Below the pieces are notes generated by a model that saw nothing but the letters and a program-made list of their open reading frames with translations, was not told where the DNA came from and made no database searches. Below, one piece after another: positions 16,484-25,267 of a stretch of DNA of 64,000 bases. Location of the stretch: positions 1 to 64,000 of the forward strand of contig CAJTNT010000015.1 of assembly GCA_910577785.1 (NCBI GenBank), in the 5' to 3' direction. The stretch's first letter is position 1, and every line of letters begins with the position of its first letter. The position numbers and the translations under genes are program-made. The stretch comes from an uncultured Lachnospiraceae bacterium. GTDB taxonomy: Bacteria; Bacillota; Clostridia; Lachnospirales; Lachnospiraceae.

Positions 16484-18238
16484 ATGGATGACGTAAGCGG
16501 TATTGATAAGATGCATTATATTGTAGATGGAAATGGAAATTATTACCGTATCAATCGGAAGAACCAGTTGGTGATGGCGAATGGACGGGAAGAGGCAGGC
16601 GTGTTTAGCTATGTGGAAGCCAACCAGAGGATTGGGGGCGGCAGGAAGGCGCATTTTTATTCTGTAATCCCTATTGAGCTACAGGAGGACGGGGAAGGAA
16701 TAGGCCTTAAAGGTGCGGCAGGGGACACGCAGCCTTCCCCAAGGAACGTGCCAGGAGATATGCCGGGGTTCGCGCAGCCGATCCCAGAGAATGTGCCAGG
16801 GGATATGCCGGGGTTTGCGCAGCCTTCCCAAGGGAATGTGCCCTCGGATATGCCAGAGGGCGCGCAGCCAATCCCAGGGCATGTGCAGGGGGATAGGCCA
16901 GGGGGCATGCTGTTTTCTTCTAAGGAAATGAAAACGGGCATACAAGGGAACCTACTCCCACTCCCAGGCACGGGAAATGCCAGCGGCAACGTAGTGCCCA
17001 AAGCTGCGGAACCGCCAAGGGCAGGGCAGGAATTTGCAGTATATGAGACAGATTCCAGGATGTCATTGCCGTATGATATGGGCAGCATGGACTGGGCGGA
17101 ATATATGACGCATTTTTGTTATCTTGTATCCAGCATACGCAATTATCAGGATGAACTCAACCAGGCGCTTTCGGATCTGGATATGCAGATTTGTGACATC
17201 ATGCATTACATAGAGCTTTACCAGGTCGGTGAAGGGCAGAGCGTCTGGATGGTCAGGCTGCTAAAGGAATGCCGGGAGCAGAGGCGGGATGTGAAGGATG
17301 AGATGCTCCGTGTGGAATATTTCCAGCGGGCAATTGGCACAAATGCCAACCTGATCCGAGCCAAAGAAGGCATCAGCCTGATTAAGAAGCTGGAATCCCG
17401 TTTTTACCATCCGAGGCGGCTAAAGGAACTATTTAAGGGCAGCCATCAGAAAACTGCCCGTGCAAATAAGCTGCTGTCTGCGTTAGGGAACAGCAGCTGT
17501 ATGGAAGCGGAAGGCATGCGGCAGGCAGGGGAGGCTATTCTGCTGCCAGAAAAGGCGCAGCCGGAGATTGCCCCATCCCAACAACCAGGGACAGGCGAAG
17601 ATTCTCAGAAAGAAGGATACAATGGCAGGGCAGAAGGAGGATACATCCAGAGGGATGCCAACAATGGCAGAAGAGAAGAGGAAGTTGGCAGGGAGGAAGA
17701 CGGGAATATGGAAAATACGAGGAGAGAGACGATATTTGATGGAAAGGACAATAACTGGCGGGAATTTGCCAGAATGCAGCTGGAATTTTACGCAAACGCC
17801 GGGCAGTATATGCAAAACCTGCAGATTGATTTGGATGAAATTGACGATGAGATTGAGCAGACGCTGCGTGAGATTGAGGAAGCCAACTACAATGTGGCGC
17901 AGGGATACAAAGTATTTAAGCGGCTAAAGGATTTGCGCAATGAGCAAAAGCGGAAACAAAAAGAATGGGAGTGCGTAGGCATCCTGGCAGATGAGTTTGA
18001 CTGTGAGGCAATGGCGGACATTATGGAGTATTGCCTGGAAGAAATAGAGGCAGTGGCAGGCACGGAGCCAGCGGCAGGAAGTAAGGCGGCGTCCCCCAAA
18101 ATAGGGGAAAATAGGGGAGAAAAGGCAGCAGAAGAGGAAGCAATCGAAGAATCCGAGGGAGTAACGGAAGAATCCGAGGGAGTAACAGAACAGTCAGAGG
18201 AAGTGACAGAAGAATCAGAAGAAGTAACAGAAGAGTAG
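16484..18238 (+). CDS. Repeat-containing coiled-coil protein with frameshifted tail
   Basis: A 584-residue protein of no family I recognise. ATG 16484 is preceded by AAGGGGG and starts a compact N-terminal domain (residues 1-70, with YIVDGNGNYYRINRKNQLV). Residues 83-142 are four 15-residue Pro/Gly repeats of the type QPIPENVPGDMPGFA. Two related helical, coiled-coil domains follow at about 200-330 and 420-525, each with YMTHF/YMQNL-like starts and an ExxDxxI(C/E) pattern. The end is a run of 7-residue repeats (EESEGVT). No signal peptide or membrane helix is seen, so it is probably cytosolic or coat/scaffold-like. A one-base deletion creates the present stop (see findings). Confidence 0.75.
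   Translation: MDDVSGIDKMHYIVDGNGNYYRINRKNQLVMANGREEAGVFSYVEANQRIGGGRKAHFYSVIPIELQEDGEGIGLKGAAGDTQPSPRNVPGDMPGFAQPIPENVPGDMPGFAQPSQGNVPSDMPEGAQPIPGHVQGDRPGGMLFSSKEMKTGIQGNLLPLPGTGNASGNVVPKAAEPPRAGQEFAVYETDSRMSLPYDMGSMDWAEYMTHFCYLVSSIRNYQDELNQALSDLDMQICDIMHYIELYQVGEGQSVWMVRLLKECREQRRDVKDEMLRVEYFQRAIGTNANLIRAKEGISLIKKLESRFYHPRRLKELFKGSHQKTARANKLLSALGNSSCMEAEGMRQAGEAILLPEKAQPEIAPSQQPGTGEDSQKEGYNGRAEGGYIQRDANNGRREEEVGREEDGNMENTRRETIFDGKDNNWREFARMQLEFYANAGQYMQNLQIDLDEIDDEIEQTLREIEEANYNVAQGYKVFKRLKDLRNEQKRKQKEWECVGILADEFDCEAMADIMEYCLEEIEAVAGTEPAAGSKAASPKIGENRGEKAAEEEAIEESEGVTEESEGVTEQSEEVTEESEEVTEE
16730..16909 (+). repeat. Four tandem 45-bp repeats
   Basis: Four in-frame copies encode 15-residue units beginning QPSP, QPIP, QPSQ and QPIP and containing NVPGDMPG-like cores. 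The first two copies are nearly identical, the last two diverged. Confidence 0.85.
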
Positions 18239-18282
18239 AAGGAGTAACAGAAGAACCAAAGGAAGTAATGGAAGAATCAGAG
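18142..18282 (+). repeat. Tandem 21-bp repeats, one copy with a 1-bp deletion
   Basis: About six to seven copies of a 21-bp unit encoding EESEGVT or EESEEVT. The copy beginning at 18230 is 20 bp long, which shifts the frame and produces TAG at 18236. Similar units continue in the other frame up to about 18282. In the rest of the 18239-18550 gap I see only the promoter below. Confidence 0.85.
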
Positions 18283-18476
18283 GCAGAAGGAGAGGCAGAA
18301 AGCCATATTTTGGAAGAAAAGGGGTAGGCAGGGGCTTCGTTGCCGTTTATTATATGATTTAGAGTTTTGCTGCGCAAAAATCGCCCCTCACTCCTGAATC
18401 ATGTTCTAACAGAACGCGCAGTTCAGCGCGTTCCTGAGCCGTGAATAGTAACAGATTTTTCCCCTCTGTTTGACAA

Positions 18477-18521
18477 GATTTTTAAAAAGCATTGTGAATC
18501 TGGCGATTTTGTGGCATAATA
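18477..18521 (+). promoter_or_regulatory. Promoter element of the DUF4886 gene (copy 2 of the 45-bp block)
   Basis: TTGTGA (18492-18497), 17 bp, CATAAT (18515-18520) with a TGTGG extension, preceded by GATTTTTAAAAAG. It starts 74 bp before the ATG. Confidence 0.75.
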
Positions 18522-18550
18522 ATAAAAAAAGGAATGCAAAGAAGGGTATT

Positions 18551-20677
18551 ATGAGAAGACTAATGTGTATATTGCTTTCCCTGCTGTTCGTGCTGGGAAG
18601 CGTAGGAGAGGCTAAAATATTTGCAGAAGAAAAGAATAGGATGGAAGCGGAATCCGAGCTGGCAGGGGATGGGGGAAGATTAGAAGCCAGAGCCAAAACA
18701 GAAGAAACGGACAGCGATGGAATCAAGACGGCGAGGGAAGGGAATGGGATTGCATTAGGAGCTGGAGCGGAAAAGACAGGGACTGGATTCGGGAGCGAAA
18801 CAGAGAAGATAGGAATAGGAGCAGAATCTAGCGTTCTGGACAAAGCAGAAAAAACGGAGGGCGGAACAGAATCTGCCGCCGAACCCGAAGCAGAAAAAAT
18901 GGAAAATAGAACAGGCGCTGCCGTGCAGCCTGAAACAGAAAAAATGGAAAATAGAACAGGCGCTGCCGTGCAGCTCGAAGCAGAAAAAACAGAATCCGGG
19001 GCAGAAGATGCAGCTGGGACGGAAGAGAAAAATAGTAAGCCTCAGATCGGGCAGGCAGATGAAAAAGAAGCAGACCTGGAAGCAGCAGGCGCACAGGAGA
19101 TGGATCCGGCGGAGGCCTCTTATCTGGAGGAACTGGCGGAGCCGCAGAAGACGATGCAGGTGCTGATTGTCGGGAACAGCTTCTCGCGCCGTTCATCCGG
19201 CGGGAAAGCGTATGGCGTGGGGAAGACGCTGGAGGAACTGGCGGCGGGGGAAGGGAAGAACCTCAAAGTGACAACGCTGGCGCATGGCAAGGCAAAGTTC
19301 CGTTTTTATGCGGGGATGGACACAAGGCATCTGTTCTACTACAGGGAGCTATTGACGCACCTGTTAAGCCGGGATTGGGATTATATTATTTTTCAGGAGT
19401 GCAGCACTGCGCCGCTTGCGTATTTTGAATCTGCCACTTATCCGGCATTGCAGAGGCTTCTGCAGCTGGTAAGGCTCTATCAGCCCAAGGCAACGCCGCT
19501 TTTGTATATGACGCCAGGCTACAGCAATGGCAAACGGGTCAAGATTGATGGGATCCCAAGGCGGCTTACAACGCGGGAATTCCAGATGTACCTTGCGGCG
19601 GCCTATCAGAAGCTGGAAGATAAGACGGGCGTTGAGGCCGTGCCAGTGGGGATGCATGTGATGCGCGCCAATATACTATACCCGCGGATTCAGACGGTCG
19701 GGCCGGATCTGAAGCATCCTGCCTATGCGGGCTATTATCTGGCGGCATGCGCATTCTATCAGAGGATTTATGGAAATGCGCCGGATCCAAGAAAAGCAGC
19801 ATTGACAGGCTGTGACCTTACAGACAGGCAGCTGTGTCTGCTGGCAGGCTTGACAAGGGATTCCATGCGGGTTTCGCGAAAGGAGCTTGTGCTTGCCGTC
19901 GGCCAGACAGCCCGTCTGTCGGCTGTTTATAACAGCCATATTTCAAAGGTTTTAACCGTTTCTTACAAAAGCCTGAATCCCAAAGTCGCGGCGGTAAACA
20001 CTGCGACAGGGCTTGTCACGGCAAAGGGCGGGGGCAATACGGCAATTATGGCGGCAACGTCAGACGGCCTGCAGGCATTCTGTAATATAACGGTGGCCTG
20101 CGAGGCGCCAGACGGGCTGGAGGCCGTGCCGAAAGGAAAGTCTGGAGGAAGTACGCAGGATGGGAAAATCAAGGTTTCCTGGAAGGCTGTTTCCGGGGCA
20201 AAGACGTATGATGTATACCGTTCAGATTATGCAGGCTGGGGATATCAGCGGATCGGCTCCAGCCGCAAAAATTCCTATCTGGATAAGGCTGTTTCCAGCA
20301 ATAAGGTATATTATTATAAGATTGCGGCAAAGAATGCAAATGCGGACTGTACCAGCCCATTAAGCGCAAGCATCCGATGTATTCTGCTGAAGGCGCCCAA
20401 GCTGAAGGCGAGCCGCGACAGCCAGCAGCATGTAAAATTGGCCTGGAAGAGGAATGCCAAGGCGACAGGCTATGTGGTCTATCGTTCCGACAGGAAGAAA
20501 GGCGGCTATCATAAGATTGCAAAGCTTGCCAATGGAAGGGAAGGCTATATCGACCGGACGGCACAAAAGGGGCAGACGTATTATTATAAAGTGAAGGCAT
20601 TTAAGAGATGGGGCAGCAGGGTCTGCTATGGCATGCAGTCTGAAAGAATCATGGTAAAAGTTCTATCAAACAAATAG
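18551..20677 (+). CDS. Secreted DUF4886 (SGNH-like) protein with Big2 and FN3-like domains
   Basis: A 708-residue exported protein. A signal peptide (RRLMCILLSLLFVLGSVGEA) leads into a Glu/Ala-rich linker of about 170 residues with 15-residue repeats. Residues 203-410 form a DUF4886/SGNH-hydrolase-like domain: LIVGNSFSRRS holds the candidate nucleophile serine, IIFQECS a middle block, and LKHPAYAGYYLAA the late histidine. An Ig-like Big2 domain follows (about 430-510), then two FN3-like modules (about 520-705) with VYRSD repeats. There is no LPxTG or dockerin, so attachment to the wall is uncertain. Likely substrates are esterified surface or host glycans, which is inference. ATG 18551 is chosen because the signal peptide begins there. 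Confidence 0.85.
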   Translation: MRRLMCILLSLLFVLGSVGEAKIFAEEKNRMEAESELAGDGGRLEARAKTEETDSDGIKTAREGNGIALGAGAEKTGTGFGSETEKIGIGAESSVLDKAEKTEGGTESAAEPEAEKMENRTGAAVQPETEKMENRTGAAVQLEAEKTESGAEDAAGTEEKNSKPQIGQADEKEADLEAAGAQEMDPAEASYLEELAEPQKTMQVLIVGNSFSRRSSGGKAYGVGKTLEELAAGEGKNLKVTTLAHGKAKFRFYAGMDTRHLFYYRELLTHLLSRDWDYIIFQECSTAPLAYFESATYPALQRLLQLVRLYQPKATPLLYMTPGYSNGKRVKIDGIPRRLTTREFQMYLAAAYQKLEDKTGVEAVPVGMHVMRANILYPRIQTVGPDLKHPAYAGYYLAACAFYQRIYGNAPDPRKAALTGCDLTDRQLCLLAGLTRDSMRVSRKELVLAVGQTARLSAVYNSHISKVLTVSYKSLNPKVAAVNTATGLVTAKGGGNTAIMAATSDGLQAFCNITVACEAPDGLEAVPKGKSGGSTQDGKIKVSWKAVSGAKTYDVYRSDYAGWGYQRIGSSRKNSYLDKAVSSNKVYYYKIAAKNANADCTSPLSASIRCILLKAPKLKASRDSQQHVKLAWKRNAKATGYVVYRSDRKKGGYHKIAKLANGREGYIDRTAQKGQTYYYKVKAFKRWGSRVCYGMQSERIMVKVLSNK
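18885..19020 (+). repeat. Three 45-bp repeats in the linker of the secreted DUF4886 protein
   Basis: Three in-frame units encode 15-residue motifs of the form PEAEKMENRTGAAVQ; the first two are almost identical and the third is diverged. Confidence 0.8.
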
Positions 20678-20683
20678 CGGAAC

Positions 20684-20722
20684 GCAACTGGCGGTACAGC
20701 ATAAAGCTGCGCCGCCAGTTGC
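20684..20722 (+). terminator. Hairpin after the DUF4886 gene
   Basis: An 11-bp perfect stem GCAACTGGCGG / CCGCCAGTTGC with a 17-base loop. It begins 7 bp after the stop. The T-tract is weak (CGTCATATT), so termination is likely but not certain. Confidence 0.6.
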
Positions 20723-20773
20723 CGTCATATTAATGTAATACATCAAAATCCCCATAAAATCTTAACAAAATAT

Positions 20774-20802
20774 TTGCGTTCGTCTATCCCCAATGTTATA
20801 CT
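20774..20802 (+). promoter_or_regulatory. Promoter of the hydrogenase operon
   Basis: TTGCGT (20774-20779), 17-bp spacer, TATACT (20797-20802) with a TG extension and an A-rich upstream tract. It leaves a leader of about 130 nt before the first gene. Confidence 0.7.
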
Positions 20803-20855
20803 GGAAAGGAAACAGGCGAGCGGCTCATTGCGTAAGGCTGTTTTGGCCAGCGTAT

Positions 20856-20885
20856 AGGCTTATCGGTACGGCTGCCGGTAAGCCT
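20856..20885 (+). promoter_or_regulatory. Stem-loop in the hydrogenase operon leader
   Basis: AGGCTTATCGG pairs with CCGGTAAGCCT over 11 bp with one G-U pair and an 8-base loop. No T-tract follows, so it looks like an RNA stability or regulatory element, not a terminator. It ends about 55 bp before the start codon. Confidence 0.55.
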
Positions 20886-20939
20886 CTACACTGTAAATAT
20901 ACCAAAAGCAACCAGACATACGAAGAAGGAGGAGAAAGG

Positions 20940-21443
20940 TTGGAAGCAAAAGAGCAGAAAGTACTGGATGAGATTTTAGAGTCCCACAGTTACGACCCGA
21001 CGGCAGTGATTGCCATTATGCAGGATATCCAGAAGATCTACCGTTACCTGCCGGAAGAGATGCTTTGCTATGTCGCAAGGAAGCTGCATTTGAGCGAGGC
21101 GAAAGTGTATGGGGTGGCGACCTTTTATGAGAATTTCTCCCTTGACCCGAAGGGAAAATATGTCATTAAAATCTGTGATGGGACGGCTTGCCATGTGCGT
21201 AAGTCTACCGCGATCCTGGATGAAATCCGCGGGCTGTTGGGGGTAACCGCCCAGAAGCCTACGACAGACGATATGCTGTTTACGGTAGAGACGGTTTCCT
21301 GCCTGGGAGCCTGCGGCCTGGCGCCGGTCTGTACGGTGAACGATGTGGTGCATGCGGCCATGACCCCGGAAAAGGCAAGGGAGCTGATCCAGGAACTGAA
21401 GGCGGAAGCGGGCGTTGGAGAGGAGGCCAAGGATGAGAATTAA
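20940..21443 (+). CDS. hydC: Bifurcating [FeFe] hydrogenase, NuoE-like subunit
   Basis: A 167-residue thioredoxin-fold subunit that carries one [2Fe-2S] cluster and passes electrons between the flavin subunit and the hydrogenase subunit. The four ligands are in CDGTAC (five-residue spacing type) and CLGACGLAPVC. The first codon is TTG at 20940, chosen because AGGAGG lies 7-8 nt before it and the conserved family N terminus (EAKEQKVLDEIL) begins there. The longer frame from 20793 has no ribosome-binding site. Its 3' end overlaps the next gene by 11 bp. With its two partners it forms an NAD(H)- and ferredoxin-linked hydrogenase in the cytoplasm. Confidence 0.93.
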   Translation: MEAKEQKVLDEILESHSYDPTAVIAIMQDIQKIYRYLPEEMLCYVARKLHLSEAKVYGVATFYENFSLDPKGKYVIKICDGTACHVRKSTAILDEIRGLLGVTAQKPTTDDMLFTVETVSCLGACGLAPVCTVNDVVHAAMTPEKARELIQELKAEAGVGEEAKDEN

Positions 21444-23322
21444 TACAAGGGAAGAGCTGGAACGGAGGAGAAAAGAGTATGCCAATTCCTTGAAGACCCA
21501 GCGGAAGCAGATCTTGATCTGTGCCGGCACGGGATGCGTGGCCGGGGGATCTTTGAATATCTATGCCAAAATGCAGGAAATCCTGATTGCCAGAGGCATC
21601 AAGTGTTCCCTGGTGCTGGAGAAAGAACCCCATGATACCAGTATCGGCCTCAAGAAATCCGGCTGCCATGGCTTCTGTGAGATGGGGCCGCTGCTGCGGA
21701 TTGAACCGGAAGGGATTTTGTATATCAAAGTCAAGGCAGAGGACTGCGAGGAGATTATCGAAGAGAGCATTGTCAATGACAGGATTATTGACCGGCTGGT
21801 CTACCATGACCAGGAAGGTAAGGCCTATGAGCGGCAGGAGGACATTCCTTTCTATAAGCAGCAGACCCGTGTGGCTCTGGAGGACTGCGGCCGTATCAAT
21901 GCCGAGTCGATTAAGGAATACATAGCCGTAGGCGGTTACAGCGCCGTAGCCAAGGCGCTGTTCGACATGACGCCGCAGCAGATTGTAGACGAGGTTTCCG
22001 AGGCTTCCCTGCGCGGGCGCGGAGGCGGCGGCTTCCCGACCGGGCGCAAGTGGCAGCAGGTGCTGGATCAGCAGCAGGAGGTGAAATACATTGTCTGCAA
22101 CGGGGATGAAGGCGACCCTGGGGCTTTTATGGATCGCAGCATGATGGAGGGCGACCCGCACCGTGTAATTGAAGGAATGCTGATTGCGGGCATTGCCACC
22201 GGGGCACACTATGGCTATATCTATGTGCGCGCGGAATACCCGCTGGCGGTGGAACGCCTGCAGACGGCCATCCGCAAGGCCACGGAAAAAGGCCTTCTGG
22301 GCAAGAATATCTTAAACTCTGGCTTTGACTTTGACTTGAGGATCAGCCAGGGGGCAGGCGCCTTTGTCTGTGGGGAAGGCTCCGCGCTGACGGCTTCCAT
22401 TGAAGGGAACCGGGGCATGCCGCGGGTAAAGCCGCCCCGTACCGTGGAGAAGGGCCTGTTTGAGAAGCCGACCGTTTTGAATAATGTGGAGACATACTGC
22501 AACGTACCGCCGATTATCAGCAAAGGCGCCGCATGGTACAAGACCTTAGGGCCGGATAAGAACCATGGCACGAAAGCGTTTGCCTTAACCGGCAACGTCA
22601 GGAACACAGGCCTGATTGAAGTGCCGATGGGAACCCCCTTGCGGAAGGTTATTTTTGACATTGGCGGCGGCGTAAAGGGCGGCGAGTTTAAGGCGGTGCA
22701 GATTGGCGGGCCGTCCGGCGGATGCCTCTGCATCAACCCCACGGAAGACCATCTGGACCTGCATCTGGATTTTGACTCCCTCAAGAAGGTGGGCGCCATG
22801 ATTGGCAGCGGCGGCCTGGTGGTGATGAATGACAAGAGCTGTATGGTGGAAGTGGCTAGGTTCTTTATGAACTTCACCCAGAATGAGTCCTGCGGGAAAT
22901 GCATCCCCTGCCGGGAAGGCACGAAACGGATGCTGGAGCTTTTGAACGATATCTGTGAGGGCAGGGGGACGCTGGGGCACATCACGATGCTGGAGGAGCT
23001 GGCGGAGACGATTTCCGCAACGGCCCTGTGCGGCCTGGGAAAGACGGCAGCCTCCCCTGTGGTAAGCACGATGAAGTATTTCCGGGAGGAGTACCTGGCG
23101 CATGTGGTGGACAAGAAATGCCCGGCGGGGCAATGCAAGGCCTTAGTGACGCTTCGGATCGACCCAGAACTGTGCAAGGGCTGCAGCAAGTGCGCAAGGG
23201 TCTGTCCAGTGGGCGCAATTACCGGCGAGCTTAAGAAACCATTTACCATTGACCCGGCAAAATGCATTAAGTGCGGGGCCTGCAAGGAAGGCTGTAATTT
23301 CCATGCAGTAATTGAAGCGTAG
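21433..23322 (+). CDS. hydB: Bifurcating [FeFe] hydrogenase, NuoF-like flavin subunit
   Basis: A 629-residue FMN/NAD(H)-binding subunit. An N-terminal thioredoxin-like domain has the [2Fe-2S] start CAGTGCVAGG. The NuoF core shows the FMN/NADH glycine-rich loop RGRGGGGFPTGRKW and GDEGDPGAFMDR, then the [4Fe-4S] motif ESCGKCIPCREG. The C terminus adds a two-cluster ferredoxin domain (CKGCSKCARVCP and CIKCGACKEGC). This domain order is that of HydB in confurcating/bifurcating hydrogenases. ATG 21433 starts inside the last codons of hydC, so translation is coupled. Oxidises or reduces NAD(H) at FMN while exchanging electrons with ferredoxin and H2 chemistry. Confidence 0.95.
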   Translation: MRINTREELERRRKEYANSLKTQRKQILICAGTGCVAGGSLNIYAKMQEILIARGIKCSLVLEKEPHDTSIGLKKSGCHGFCEMGPLLRIEPEGILYIKVKAEDCEEIIEESIVNDRIIDRLVYHDQEGKAYERQEDIPFYKQQTRVALEDCGRINAESIKEYIAVGGYSAVAKALFDMTPQQIVDEVSEASLRGRGGGGFPTGRKWQQVLDQQQEVKYIVCNGDEGDPGAFMDRSMMEGDPHRVIEGMLIAGIATGAHYGYIYVRAEYPLAVERLQTAIRKATEKGLLGKNILNSGFDFDLRISQGAGAFVCGEGSALTASIEGNRGMPRVKPPRTVEKGLFEKPTVLNNVETYCNVPPIISKGAAWYKTLGPDKNHGTKAFALTGNVRNTGLIEVPMGTPLRKVIFDIGGGVKGGEFKAVQIGGPSGGCLCINPTEDHLDLHLDFDSLKKVGAMIGSGGLVVMNDKSCMVEVARFFMNFTQNESCGKCIPCREGTKRMLELLNDICEGRGTLGHITMLEELAETISATALCGLGKTAASPVVSTMKYFREEYLAHVVDKKCPAGQCKALVTLRIDPELCKGCSKCARVCPVGAITGELKKPFTIDPAKCIKCGACKEGCNFHAVIEA

Positions 23323-23335
23323 GAGGGTGGCTGAC

Positions 23336-25033
23336 ATGAAAAAATATATGATAATTGACGGCGAGCACGTAGAGTTCACCGATGAGAAAAATATTCTTGC
23401 AGTCATTCGCAAGGCAGGAATTATTTTACCAACCTTTTGTTATTATTCCGATCTGTCCATCTACGGCGCCTGCCGTATGTGTGTGGTGGAGGACAAATGG
23501 GGCGGCATCATTGCTTCCTGCTCCACGCCCCCCAAGGATGGGATGGAGATCCGTACCAATACCCCGCAGCTGTATTACCATAGGAAGCGTATCTTAGAGC
23601 TGCTGCTGGCGGCCCATTGCCGTGACTGCACTACCTGCGAGAAAAATGGGAAATGCAAGCTGCAGGAACTGGCGTCCCGCTTTGGCATCCCAGGCGTACG
23701 CTTTGAGAACACAAACCCTATCCGCCCCATGGACACCTCATCGAAGTCCATTGTGCGCAACCCCAACAAATGCATTTTATGCGGGGACTGTGTCCGGGTC
23801 TGCAGTGAAATCCAGCATGTAGGCGCGATTGATTTTGCCCACCGCGGCTCGAAGATGGAGATTTCCACGGCTTTTGGCAGGGATATCGCTGACACCAACT
23901 GCGTTAGCTGCGGGCAATGCGCGGCCGTCTGCCCTACGGGCGCGATTACGGTCAAGCAGGATACCCATGACGTCTGGGAGGCCATCCACAACCCCAAGAA
24001 ACGGGTGGTGGTGCAGATTGCCCCGGCCGTGCGCGTGGCAGTAGGGGAAGCCTATGGCTATGGCCCGGGCGAGAATACGATCGGCAAGCTGGTGGCCTCC
24101 CTGCGCAGGCTTGGCGTGGACGCTATTTTTGACACGGCCTTAGGGGCGGATCTGACGATTATCGAAGAGGCGGAGGAATTGCTGGAGTCCCTGGAAGAGG
24201 AAGAACGGAAATATCCCTTATTCACCTCCTGCTGCCCGGCCTGGATCCGGTTTGTGGAGACCCAGTACCCGCATCTGATGCCCTATGTGTCCACGGCCAA
24301 ATCGCCGATGCAGATGTTTGGGGCAGTGATTAAGGAATACTATAAGAAACAGGATAAAAAGGAAGGCGTAGAGACGGTGTCCGTGGCCATTATGCCCTGC
24401 ACGGCCAAAAAGTTCGAAGCCTCAAGGAAGGAGTTCCAGCGCAGGGGCATCCCGGATATTGACTATGTCCTGACCTCGTCGGAGATTATTACCATGCTCC
24501 AAGAGATTGGGATCCGTTTCGACCGCTTAGAGCCAGAGGCCTATGACATGCCGTTTTCCATTTATTCTGGCGCGGGCGTTATCTTCGGCGCTACCGGCGG
24601 CGTGACCGAGGCTGCCGTACGGCGCGTGGTAGAGGATAAGAGCCCGAAAGCGCTCAAAGATATTGAATTTATCGGCCTGCGCGGGATGGAGGGCGTGAAA
24701 ATAAGCGAGCTTCCCTATCAGGGCAGGACGCTGCGGATTGCCGTGGTCAGCGGGCTGGGGAATGCCGACAGGCTGCTGCAGAAAATTGAGAGCGGGGAAG
24801 AGCATTTCGACTTTGTGGAAGTCATGGCCTGCGCCGGCGGCTGCGTGGCCGGAGCCGGGCAGCCCTTTGCGCGCTCCACGGAGAAGCGCCTGCGCGCGGA
24901 AGGCCTTTACAAGACAGACAAGGCGCTGCAGATTAAGCGGAGCGAGGAGAACCCCTTAGTAGAGACGCTTTACAATGACTTGCTGAAAAACCGTGAGCAT
25001 GCGCTGCTGCATGTGAAGTATGGAAAGAAATAG
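23336..25033 (+). CDS. hydA: [FeFe] hydrogenase catalytic subunit
   Basis: A 565-residue iron-only hydrogenase. The N terminus is a plant-type [2Fe-2S] domain, then a His-Cys3 cluster region (HCRDCTTCEKNGKC) and two [4Fe-4S] clusters (CILCGDCVRVC, CVSCGQCAAVCP). The H-cluster signatures are all present: L1 TSCCPAW (297-303), L2 MPCTAKK (353-359) and L3 MACAGGC (497-503). The small-subunit-like tail finishes the protein. AGGAGGG precedes ATG 23336. Maturation genes hydEFG are not in the window. With HydB and HydC it should couple H2 evolution to oxidation of NADH and reduced ferredoxin. Confidence 0.96.
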   Translation: MKKYMIIDGEHVEFTDEKNILAVIRKAGIILPTFCYYSDLSIYGACRMCVVEDKWGGIIASCSTPPKDGMEIRTNTPQLYYHRKRILELLLAAHCRDCTTCEKNGKCKLQELASRFGIPGVRFENTNPIRPMDTSSKSIVRNPNKCILCGDCVRVCSEIQHVGAIDFAHRGSKMEISTAFGRDIADTNCVSCGQCAAVCPTGAITVKQDTHDVWEAIHNPKKRVVVQIAPAVRVAVGEAYGYGPGENTIGKLVASLRRLGVDAIFDTALGADLTIIEEAEELLESLEEEERKYPLFTSCCPAWIRFVETQYPHLMPYVSTAKSPMQMFGAVIKEYYKKQDKKEGVETVSVAIMPCTAKKFEASRKEFQRRGIPDIDYVLTSSEIITMLQEIGIRFDRLEPEAYDMPFSIYSGAGVIFGATGGVTEAAVRRVVEDKSPKALKDIEFIGLRGMEGVKISELPYQGRTLRIAVVSGLGNADRLLQKIESGEEHFDFVEVMACAGGCVAGAGQPFARSTEKRLRAEGLYKTDKALQIKRSEENPLVETLYNDLLKNREHALLHVKYGKK

Positions 25034-25110
25034 CAGCGGGCGGGGGCATGGCTTGCCCAAACCAGCTGCGATTGCGTATGAAAGCTTATATTGTGAATCC
25101 ATAAGAGCCG

Positions 25111-25154
25111 CAGGCTGCCCCATGTGCCATTACAAAAGGGGCAGCCTGTTTTTC
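25111..25154 (+). terminator. Rho-independent terminator of the hydrogenase operon
   Basis: An 11-bp perfect stem CAGGCTGCCCC / GGGGCAGCCTG followed by TTTTTC, 78 bp after the hydA stop. Confidence 0.93.
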
Positions 25155-25267
25155 ATAAAAAGATATAGATTTTGGGCAATGGCTGTGGTAGGATATTATT
25201 AATTTATGAAAAAAAGGCAAAATGGCGTAAATATGCGACATTTGCCCAGGAAAGGGAGCGTTTTGTC

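Noticed and set aside
16730..16909. Tandem repeats considered as a CRISPR array
   Set aside because: The repeats are contiguous and in frame with the coding sequence, with no spacers between copies and no palindromic ends.
18470..18475. TTGACA considered as the -35 of the DUF4886 gene
   Set aside because: It is 39 bp from CATAAT, too far; TTGTGA at 18492 has the right 17-bp spacing and is shared with the ppa promoter.
22221..23285. Minus-strand open frame (354 codons)
   Set aside because: Antisense of the conserved NuoF-like gene hydB.
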